DNA from: Nymphaea colorata
Taxonomy: Eukaryota; Streptophyta; Magnoliopsida; Nymphaeales; Nymphaeaceae
Assembly: GCF_008831285.2 (NCBI RefSeq)
Contig: NC_045146.1
Location: 24,757,703-24,817,702 of the forward strand
Reading direction: 5' to 3'
Length of the DNA stretch: 60,000 nucleotides
Positions 48,901 through 60,000 of the stretch are shown here, one piece after another. Both the position numbers and the translations under genes were made by a program. Numbering within the stretch: the first letter of the stretch is position 1; every line of letters begins with the position of its first letter. The notes under the pieces are model-generated. The model ran no database searches. It was not told where the DNA came from and worked only from the letters and a program-made list of their open reading frames with translations.

Positions 48901-49280
48901 TCAGGCAGCAAGGGAAGGTGATGAGTGGGTCTAATCTCGCTGATAACATGCGGGATGGGTGTTCGCCCCAACGCCTGGTTACGACGCTCGGGCACCCCAA
49001 TCTTAACCATTCTGATTCCCCAAACGCCCACCTCTTTCAAACAGAAAAATTTTAAGAAGCTTTTATTTGTTTACGCCGGTTTTTACAGAAAATTTTTCTA
49101 CTGTTTCTTTGGATTGTTTTAAGGTGGAAAACAATTTTTATCTTCGGTCAACAATCAAGAAATTGCTCGACTCTTTGCTTCGGATCAACCATTTCTCGAC
49201 ACCCTTTCCGAATTACAGTGGCTGAACTGAGGCATCTGGGGTTTGTTTTCTTGGTTAAGTTCTAATGCGAGGGATCTGAT
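45988..49280. other. duplicated 3' flank of TOC copy 2 with an extra 1.5-kb block
   Basis: 45988-46690 and 48190-49280 match the flank of copy 1 in order. Between them, about 46690-48190 has no counterpart in copy 1, where the same two sides are about 60 bp apart. The extra block has a CA/TA-rich stretch (47033-47060), a dispersed repeat (47739-48000) and GA and TA microsatellites (48046-48116). The TATA-like word GGCTATAAATGAG occurs at 48858-48870, equivalent to 41067. Confidence 0.6.
47739..48000. repeat. dispersed CTCGAG-type repeat
   Basis: It starts TTAGGGATGTTTAACAAG and contains AAGCCAACTCGAG, CGAGCTTAAACAAGTCAAGC and GTTCGAGTCGAGCTTGACC around an AT-rich middle. Content resembles 31480-31830 and 18560-18860. 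It sits in the block present only after TOC copy 2. Confidence 0.5.
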
Positions 49281-51800
49281 TACTTTGGAATATTAATAAT
49301 ATGTTGTCGTCAATTTTCCATCGTTGAAGTAATGGAGGAAGATTGAAGCGCCTGCCATATACAATCTGCGAACGCATTTGGTGTTCTGGGGGCAAATGTC
49401 ACCAAATGTGATGGGATGTGCGCCCCACTTGTTTGTTGGTATCTCCCAACAAGCGTACACTCCATCGTGGGATATAAAAGAACTGCTAGCTTTCGAATAA
49501 ATCTTTAATTATTTCACTCTTTCAGTCTTTCTCTCTGATATGATCAAAATCCAAGCTTTACAAACCCAACAGTCTTACGTGTCACTGGACGTTCCTGAGA
49601 ATTCTTGACAATGATAGCCGAAGTTGCCGGTGAAGCGGGAGCCCCATTTTCTTGCATCTATTGTCAACTTTGCCTTAAGCTGGTCCAAAACATTCCCTTT
49701 GGTTGAGGTTACAAGCTAGTTAATTGATAAGAATCTGTCAAATTTGAACAATAAAGTGATTTTATCTCTGACTGGAGATTGACGCTCGACAGAAATAAAA
49801 AGGTAGATTTCTGTATATATGCAGGGTTTCCAGAACAGGATCACGGATAAATGCGAAAATGAGCGCATATGCATCTCATCCGATGATCAATGTCAGATCA
49901 GTGGTTTAAAAGACTGCTAACTTTAAGGGATGACTTGACATGAGTTGATATGGAGGAACTATGCATCTTCGCGTGCTCGATGGATGATGCTCTCAGTTGG
50001 GTGTGAGGATAAGCTCATGCCTCGACTCTCCAGGTTGGCTAGACTGGACTTAATATGGTGTCCATGTGTTGTATATGCAGAGACTGTGTTGAAGTCTTGA
50101 AGGCGAGCTTCATTTGTTCTTCAACAGCAGAGTTGCAAAGAGTATTTTGAAGAAGTGCTGGCACATTTTGGTGTGAAGAAATCTTCCTTGGTGGTCTTAT
50201 TGCAGGTCCTAAATGGAGGCAAATTCAATAATAAGTCTATATTAAAATGCTGGAAGAATTGTTACCACGTTACAATTTGGTTTATTTGGAGGTTTTGTAA
50301 CAGGTATAAGCATGAAAAACAAGCATTGGAGGCAAGCCCTGCACGTATTGCTGGAAATGTTGCAGAGAACATTTACTGCTATTGCAGTGAAAGAAAGAAT
50401 GAAGGGAGGCAGTGCAAGTGTGGACGGAGCTAGGAATTCTATGGGAGAAAAATTAAGTGGAGGGATATCAACGAAATATATGTTCAGCTCGCCAATTGCA
50501 GGAAATCTGGTTGTATTGGTTCGGCTGCGTTGGTTACTGCTGCTGCGGGCGGGCGACCATATCTATGGTGTCTCAAGTTGGTCCCAACAGTTTGCAGATC
50601 ATAACAATAGCTGGAACATGGCAGTGAAATGGCTGCTGATAAAATGCTTAAAGAAATTAGTTGACGAAGCAGTGCTGAAGGAAGTCGGCTGCATTGTGAT
50701 CTTTTGTAGCATCTCTGGTTTACGCAAGAGTAATGCTGGGACACTTAATGGTAGCAGCAGGCCGGTTTTTCCTTTTCTGAATCAGCTGGGTAATCCTATG
50801 CTGCAAGTTAGTGAAGTGCTGTGCTGTCTTCCCACTTGGTGTCTAAATTGCTCTACACCCCGTTTTCTCAATTTTACAAGGAATGGTGAGGTCTTCCGAG
50901 GGCTGGTCCCTCGATTTTTGTAATTAGCTTATGTTCAAAGGCTTTGGCCTCCATTTTGTTCTTCTTGTTCATAAAACTTTTGGCAATAAAGGCTGGGGGA
51001 CAGTTTTCCCCGCAGCTGGTTTTTTGAATGGCAATCTAAGATCAGCTTACAGTACAACGACGTGCTCAACACTTGCAGATTGAAAGGGAACCTGGAATTT
51101 GCAGCGGTGAATGACACACAAAAACCTGTCTTTGCAAAAGGGATGACAGCAGAAAGCAGTAACTAATAGCCAGGCTGAATGAGAAATCAACTGAGAATGT
51201 GGGCGTGCGTGGATAGTTCCCCACACAGTCCCACAAAATTCCTTGTTTACATATTGGTTGTCCCCAAATAATAGCATACGACGACGATGGTTGAAGCTGG
51301 ATTGAGAAAATAGTTAAATAATGAGATTAAGACGACCCAAATTCTTTTGATAAGAAGGGAGTGAAAATTTTTTCACAAGCAAAAGTTTAGGGTTTAGGGT
51401 TTTCAGATTTAAGGTGCTTATATAAAGTGATATTTTTGTCTTTCTTCGTAATTTGCACTCAATAATGAATAATCTGATTACAGTTTACGTCACTTAAATC
51501 CGTTTGCCTGGATGGATCGAGTGCATTCCCTGCCCATATCAGATTCAGAAGTTTTGTTGCAGCTTATGTCTTCTTTTTTCAAGAGAGTAATAAATGTCGC
51601 TCATACTTATTATTGAAGCGTTGGTTTGTCCTAATAGTACGCATGAAACTCCATACTCAGACAAACTATCAGCTACAGAAATCTCTCTCCAGGTAAGTTT
51701 ATTTTAACAACTCTCTCTCCCCCTCACTCTCTCTGCGCCTGCAGGCTGACAAGCTGCAGACCTCAATTTATTGTCCGGTCAAGATTTTAGAGGTCTCATT
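49281..51800. other. intergenic region after TOC copy 2
   Basis: Apart from the possible retroelement remnant there is no supported gene. Two TTTAGGG units occur at 51387-51401; this is too short to call a telomeric insertion. Confidence 0.4.
50155..50935 (+). pseudogene. possible decayed retroelement fragment
   Basis: The frame at 50155-50433 contains WKNCYHVTIWFIWRFCNRYK, reminiscent of the W.IW...N stretch between reverse-transcriptase zinc knuckle and RNase H regions of plant LINE-like elements. Frames then break repeatedly up to a stretch ending near 50925. No intact catalytic motif is visible. The assignment rests on a short resemblance and is weak. Confidence 0.2.
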
Positions 51801-51819
51801 TTGTTTCGTGGCATGATGT

Positions 51820-53219
51820 CCACCACTCGTACAAAATTTTACATACCACGACTTCAAAACATCCGTATAAATCCAGCGCAACCAATATGAGTGTAGCACG
51901 TTGTTGTTTTCAGACTTCAATCTTTTCTTTCTACGCAACTGTTCTCATCACATTCACTCCAAGGGAAAAGAAGAGAATTAATTTTGGAGGAAAAGGAAAG
52001 AGTTTCTTAACATTATCAACAATTTTACCCTCCCTTGTTTTTTCTCTCTCTCTCTCTCTCTTGATCGGCGTTTGCCTTTGTCCCAAATGAATGAATTATG
52101 CAGATGGAGACAACTCCAAACTTGAGCACTACGCTCGTAGCATTGGCACTGAGACGCTTTCCATGAATACAAATCTAATAAAAGTATCGGTTCACATCAA
52201 CACTCCCTCTGTCTCTCTGTCTCTCTTCGTTTGTGAAATAAATGAAGAGGACAGAGTTTTTCACGATATTGTACAGTAATTATGTCTGTCCATTGATAGT
52301 TGTGGGGTGAGTATTAAGAAATATTTAATGTTACCACCTAACAAGAACTGAAGCCTTTACTTTTCTTCCCTCTTGGGGGTGTGTTCTCGCAACAAGAACA
52401 GGAGCTATACTTCAATTTGTATCAGTGACCCTTTTTTACGATATAAGAAGTTGACGTTCTAAAAACTCAAAAGGGAGACTGGTTCCTTATCAACCCCTAC
52501 TCCCGCCAACCCCCCTCAATAAAAGAATAGATTTTTCTCCTTTGGTAATTATGGAATGCTCCTTCAATTAGAGGATTACGTTTCAGTTTTTATTTTCCTG
52601 TCTCTCGATAGGAAAAATTTAAATTCCAAATTGAGTCAAATCAACAGAATGACATTATATTTCATGGCAAGCAATTCCACTTCAGGGAACAACATGGAAA
52701 GTATAAAAGTTCAGATTTTTCGAAAATTACAAATTTGATTTTGAACCCGTATTTGGCAGTCGTCAGGGAAAATAGTGTAAACAGAATATGGGAATTCTAG
52801 AGATCTGGTTTTAGCTTTCAAATTAAAATTAAATTCAAGAGATTGACCCCTAATTATAAATAAAGGATGCCGAGGAAAGTTCAATCATCTTTCAAAAACT
52901 AAATTCAAAAGTAGGGTGGATGGGGTTTCATTCATCTCGTTTCGTGTATCAGCTATGGAGATAAGCCAACCTGGTATTATATCCACCACTGCAAAATTTT
53001 TACACACCACAACTTCAAAATTCATGTCAAGCTAATGCGACTACACACAACTCTAGCACATTCTTGTGCCTTCGGTACATATTTCGTTTCTTTTATTCCT
53101 AAAAGCAACTAGCTAACTGTTTTTTAGCAAAGGATCACATTACTTTAGAAACCACCACTTCAAAAGTTCATGTAAAACGAGTGCGACTACACACACACAC
53201 GAATGTAGCACATTGTTGT
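51820..53219 (-). pseudogene. promoter-only relic of a dirigent gene copy
   Basis: 52071-52198 matches 55719-55850 upstream of the right-hand dirigent gene (shared words ATGCAGATGGA, AAACTTGAGCACTACGCT, AATAAAAG.ATCGG). 52639-52720 matches 55990-56072 (GACATTATAT.TCAT.GCAA). 52780-52876 matches the upstream DNA of the other dirigent gene (GAAATCTGGTTTTA, GATTCGCCCCTA). The coding region expected to the left of 51960 on the minus strand is absent. Three copies of a CCAC.ACTTCAAAA...GTAGCACATTGTTG segment occur at 51820-51906, 52983-53066 and 53151-53219. Confidence 0.55.
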
Positions 53220-53635
53220 TCCCTTGTGAGTCTGATGGTACATATTAAATCGCCTCTGCATATCACACGAATGCAGCAAATTAGATCGCAACCAAAGGGA
53301 TCGACGTTTTAATAATGCTTCTGCATGCATATTTTGCAGTTAAAAATCTTAGTAAAGCCTCAATTTCTTAAGCTGAAGCCCGTATATGCCCTGATGGCCA
53401 AAGGTGCTAACCACGATAGAAAAAAAAAACATAGCTAGTGCAGCAAAAAATGAGAAAGAAGAGATCTATAAAGAGAGAGAGAGATCAAGGTAGCATAGTA
53501 CGAAAGTTACCACCAATAAGACAAATCAATATTCTTCTAACGAAAATATAAAGGCACAGAACAAATGCCCAAGAATCATGGAAAAAGAAATCCCTGCTAC
53601 CAAACTGACGCTCGCAAAGACCAGACGACTTCCGA

Positions 53636-54190
53636 TCAATGGACGACGATGACGTCGTACTCCACAACGGCGTCCCCGGCGGGACTCGACGAACGTGTCT
53701 TGGCGAAGGCGTATCCTCGAGCAAACCTGAACGCTCCTGTTCCTGCAACCACCGCCATCGCTCCCCCGCGATGGAACGAGGAGTTCCTCCCCATCAATTT
53801 CAACGTGCTCCCCATGAACTCCCCATCGGTGAAGCTGTAGGTGAGGGCCGTCTTCTCCGCCGCTTCGTACATTCCTTGGCCTTTTCCTATCATTTTGGAG
53901 GTGGGCTCCGGCCCTTGGGTCAGTGGATAGTCCAATGACATGGGAACGCCTAACTGAGTCGGGAAATTGGCCGGGGCTGGCGAGCTGGCGGTCTTGACGG
54001 CCGTGGTGTTCCGTCCGCTAACTGTGCCGTGGAAGTAGAAGTGGAGTTCAGTTATCGTTACCGGGGTTATGCTCAGCCTCTTCCTCTTCCAGTAGCCCCC
54101 TCGGGTCCCGGCGCCGGAGACTGGGGATTCCAGCGGCAGCAAAAAAATTGTTAGTATAAATGCTTCTAGAGGGAACGACAACCTCCCCAT
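53636..54190 (-). CDS. dirigent protein, divergent copy
   Basis: A single-exon gene of 184 residues. A signal peptide of about 26 residues (hydrophobic core AFILTIFLLPL) precedes the dirigent beta-barrel. Visible family motifs are LHFYFHGTVSGRN (49-61), GQGMY, TDGEFMGSTL and GTGAFRFARGYA, ending in EYDVIVVH. Dirigent proteins act in the apoplast and steer coupling of phenoxy radicals in lignan, lignin or terpenoid pathways. In the conserved FHD motif Asp is replaced by Gly55, and six residues that the right-hand copy has (QAELGLLM region) are missing here. Both changes touch the conserved barrel, so activity may be altered or lost. Met at 54190 starts the protein directly with the MGRLSFP sequence shared with the other copy; the longer open frame above it has no ATG. 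Confidence 0.88.
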   Translation of the reverse strand: MGRLSFPLEAFILTIFLLPLESPVSGAGTRGGYWKRKRLSITPVTITELHFYFHGTVSGRNTTAVKTASSPAPANFPTQLGVPMSLDYPLTQGPEPTSKMIGKGQGMYEAAEKTALTYSFTDGEFMGSTLKLMGRNSSFHRGGAMAVVAGTGAFRFARGYAFAKTRSSSPAGDAVVEYDVIVVH

Positions 54191-55027
54191 TTGCTTCTGC
54201 TTCTTAGTTCCTTGCAATTGTCAGCGAAAATTTCGTAACATGGTTTGGAAATTCTCGAAATCTGGTTTTATAACATGGTATGGAAACTCTGGAAATATGG
54301 TTTTACATTTCAAGTTAGAGTAAAGTCAATAGATTCGCCCCTAAATAAAAGATGCCATTTACGATTATGATGGTTAAGTTATATGTCAAAAATTAAATTC
54401 AAAAAGATTGGCCCATTGTATGAAAGATGCCAGCCCATTAGAAATGTTTATTATTGACAAAGAGTAGGGTGGTAGTTTTAGGAAAAAATTAAAGGGTCCG
54501 GATACATTAAAATTTTGATTTTGGTTCAGTTTGGTAGAAGACAAGGTTGGGACTCCTCGGCACTGCACATTGTGATTTTTGAATATGAGCGAGAGAGAGA
54601 GAGAGCTTAGCCAATAGCTCAACTCAATTCACAGAAGCGTCCATTTAGTTAGTGAATAAGCCAAAGCAGGTACAAGCCTCAGCGAAGTGTCTGAACCCCT
54701 TCTTGAAAAAGCAAAAAGATTGGAAGGGGGAAAGAAAGTGAGAAAGCAACACAGAGCACCACAGTGAGAACTTCATCTACTGCAAAATATTGAGACTGCA
54801 TACATCAGACTAAGATAAAAAAGAACAGCTCGTGAAGAAGGCACTGGTTTTAAGCTGGAGTGAGGATTACATCTACTCAAAAACATCGAAAGATATAAAC
54901 CAACATTTTTTTAAACGAACTTCTCGTAAACAAGGCACGGACTGGATGATCCTGCAAGAAGAAAGGAAAAGGGAAGCCTGCAAGCTGCAATCAAACTCAG
55001 TAGTAACAAAGACATGATGACTTCTGA
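54191..55027. other. promoter of the left dirigent gene and 3' flank of the right one
   Basis: Contains a 35-bp tandem duplication at 54237-54271 and 54272-54306 (AACATGGT.TGGAAA.TCT) just upstream of the left gene, and a GA tract at 54591-54606. No gene is supported. Confidence 0.55.
54237..54306. repeat. 35-bp tandem duplication in dirigent promoter
   Basis: Two adjacent units begin AACATGGTTTGGAAATTCTC and AACATGGTATGGAAACTCTG and end GGTTTTAT and GGTTTTAC. They lie 47 bp upstream of the start codon of the left dirigent gene. The relic promoter at 52780 has only one unit. Confidence 0.85.
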
Positions 55028-55600
55028 TCAGTGGACGACGGTGACGTTGTACTCGACAATTACGTCCCCAACGGGACTTAACCAACGCGTCCTGGCGAGG
55101 GCGTACCCTCGGGCAAACCTGAACGCCCCTGTTCCTCCGACCACCGCCATCTCCCTCACTGGATGGAACACAGGGTTCCTTCCCAGCACGCTCAGCGTAC
55201 TCCCCTTGAACTCCCCATCGGTGAAGCTGTAGGTGAGGGTCATCAGTAGACCCAGCTCCGCCTGGTCCGCCGATCCGTACATTCCTTGGGCTCTTCCAAT
55301 CACCTTGGAGGTAGGCTTGAGCCCTTCCGTCAGAGGATCGTCCATCATCGTGAGAAAGCCGAACCTCGTCAGGGACTTGGCCGTGGAGGGCGCGCTGGCG
55401 ATCTGGACGGCCGTCGGGTTCCTCCCGCTGACCGTGTCGTGGAAGAAGAAGTGGAGGCGCGTTACCCTTTCTGGGGTTAGGCGCAGCTGCTTGCTCTCCG
55501 AATAATGCCGGGGTGTCCTAGCGCAGGAGATGGGGGATTCTAGCAGCAGCAAGAAAACAGTTAGTGTGAATGCTTGTGAAGGGAACGACAACCTCCCCAT
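55028..55600 (-). CDS. dirigent protein
   Basis: A single-exon gene of 190 residues with an N-terminal signal peptide (hydrophobic core AFTLTVFLLLLES). The dirigent motifs are complete: LHFFFHDTVSGRNPTAV (49-65) with Asp55, AQGMYGSADQAELGLLM (104-120), TDGEFKGSTL, GGTGAFRFARGYA and C-terminal EYNVTVVH. Length is normal for the family. It is secreted and expected to bind a phenylpropanoid-type radical and direct its coupling; the exact ligand cannot be inferred. The paralogue lies 0.8 kb to the left on the same strand, with the same MGRLSFP start. A (GAA)n tract lies in the leader just before the ATG. Confidence 0.92.
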   Translation of the reverse strand: MGRLSFPSQAFTLTVFLLLLESPISCARTPRHYSESKQLRLTPERVTRLHFFFHDTVSGRNPTAVQIASAPSTAKSLTRFGFLTMMDDPLTEGLKPTSKVIGRAQGMYGSADQAELGLLMTLTYSFTDGEFKGSTLSVLGRNPVFHPVREMAVVGGTGAFRFARGYALARTRWLSPVGDVIVEYNVTVVH

Positions 55601-55605
55601 CTGCT

Positions 55606-55646
55606 TCTTTCTTCTTCTTCTTCTTCTTCTTCTTCTTCTTCTTCTT
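55606..55646 (-). repeat. (GAA)n microsatellite in the dirigent leader
   Basis: About 13 CTT units on the plus strand, read GAA in the minus-strand leader and ending about six bases before the ATG at 55600. Purine-rich repeats this close to a start codon may affect translation; this is inference. Confidence 0.85.
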
Positions 55647-59121
<3,475 letters not shown>

Positions 59122-60000
59122 TTAGACATGAACCTTTGGGGCTCTCCTTATTTTGGTTGCCTGTTCAAAAGAGTATGCAATTTCTATCAAAGCTGGCTCT
59201 GAAAACCTGAGTCCGCTGAAGCATATCCCTACTGGTGCCCCATCCTTTCCATAGTACCCAGCAGGAACACTGATTTCTGGGTATCCTCCAATGGCCAAAA
59301 CAGATGCGGCGGAGAAAGAAACACCAGGTGTGACCATTGCATCCAGATGGTTATCCTGCATCATTTTCTCATACCCATTTCTGGACAGTTCATTCAATGC
59401 CTTCACCGCCATCTTCGCTTGCTCCCCTGAGTTACTTGTGTTCTCTGCGAACAAGAAAATTTCTTGCCCATATTCTTCAAGCTTTTCCTGTAAAGATTGA
59501 CAAAATTCTTGGTTACAGCTAAAAATACAAAGGATCTACTCCCTCTTAACTTGATATATTTGGTTAACGTGGGCTGGTTTCTGTTAAAAAATTGACCATG
59601 AATGTTGTGGTTTCACTATTAAACACTATTTTGGACCATGTTCAAAACTGTGGCGCAATGTGATCGAAACATTGATACTTGAATCCCTCAATAACCTGCT
59701 TAAATTCAGAATTCGACTACATACTATCTGTATCCATATGACAAGCACACAGAGCACATTTCTAAACGCCATCTTGTTAAGATAACTCCCTGCTTCGAAA
59801 TTTTAGGTTTATGGGAGTTAATGAGGTGCGTTAGGATTAGTATTTTTGTTACTGAGAGAGAAGACAGAGAAGATTACCAAGACCGGGTGTTGTGAATTGA
59901 AGGCGATTGCATCAGCTAGAGATCTTATAGGAGAACTCTCAAGATCTGCCAGGTAAGAATTTATACTTTCCCTAAATTCATAGGCTAGAGCGAGTAGCTC
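59122..60000 (-). CDS. amidase family protein, 3' end only
   Basis: Two exons are visible on the minus strand: 60000-59878 (41 codons, continuing beyond the window) and 59487-59122 (121 codons plus stop), separated by a GT-AG intron. Visible protein runs from LADLESSPIRSLADAIAFN through EKLEEYGQEIF, DAMVTPGVSFSAASVLAIGG and YPEISVPAGY to GLRFSEPALIEIAYSFEQAT and the end. This is the C-terminal part of the amidase-signature family, similar from memory to Arabidopsis At4g34880. The family hydrolyses amides with a Ser-cis-Ser-Lys triad, which lies upstream, outside the window, so catalytic competence cannot be judged. The substrate is unknown. Confidence 0.88.

Noticed and set aside
51387-51401. 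Interstitial telomeric repeat
   Set aside because: Only two TTTAGGG units, expected by chance in AT-rich plant DNA.

Overview
This window is flowering-plant nuclear DNA. It has intron-rich genes with plant orthologues, plant-only families (organellar PPR protein, ATL RING-H2 ligases, TOC receptors, dirigent proteins), AT-rich spacers, microsatellites and small DNA transposons. The DnaJ and PPR genes are GC-rich at the 5' end and poorer towards the 3' end, which is common in monocots and some early-diverging angiosperms; I cannot name the species. Introns were placed by reading GT/GC...AG sites against remembered Arabidopsis relatives, without any alignment tool.

Layout, left to right. 7-444: hAT-like MITE with an 8-bp target-site duplication. 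1766-2254 (+): small chloroplast J-protein (J11 type). 4105-5985 (+): intronless E-class PPR gene related to At2g21090. 9949-16935 (+): ten-exon AP endonuclease 2 (APE2) with a PCNA-binding PIP box and a GRF zinc finger. 19932-20489 and 23895-24506 (+): two ATL-type membrane RING-H2 genes. 25223-30329 (-): eight-exon FIONA1/METTL16-type U6 snRNA m6A methyltransferase, with one GC-AG intron. 35713-39639 and 43083-45987 (+): tandem TOC132/TOC120-type chloroplast import receptor GTPases inside a roughly 6-kb segmental duplication. 53636-54190 and 55028-55600 (-): two dirigent-protein genes plus a promoter-only relic at 51.8-53.2 kb. 59122-60000 (-): 3' end of an amidase gene that continues past the window.

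The genes do not form a pathway; they are independent loci. Two are chloroplast-linked (J11 chaperone, TOC receptors), one is an organellar RNA protein, one is DNA repair, one is spliceosomal RNA modification, two are ubiquitin ligases, two are cell-wall/lignan-type proteins. J11/APE2 and PPR/FIO1 are each close neighbours in Arabidopsis (chromosomes 4 and 2, from memory), so the left half looks like an ancestral block.

The most notable structure is the TOC pair. Copy 2 lacks exactly 335 codons (1005 bp) of the acidic A domain, with a 3-bp microhomology at the junction. The last ~630 bp of both copies are identical although upstream exon sequence differs, which suggests recent gene conversion. 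Other points of interest: a MITE-like element between two (TA)n arrays with a second inverted-repeat element nested inside, a RING-H2 loop enlarged in both ATL genes, a dirigent copy reduced to its promoter, and a dirigent gene that lost a conserved Asp and six residues.
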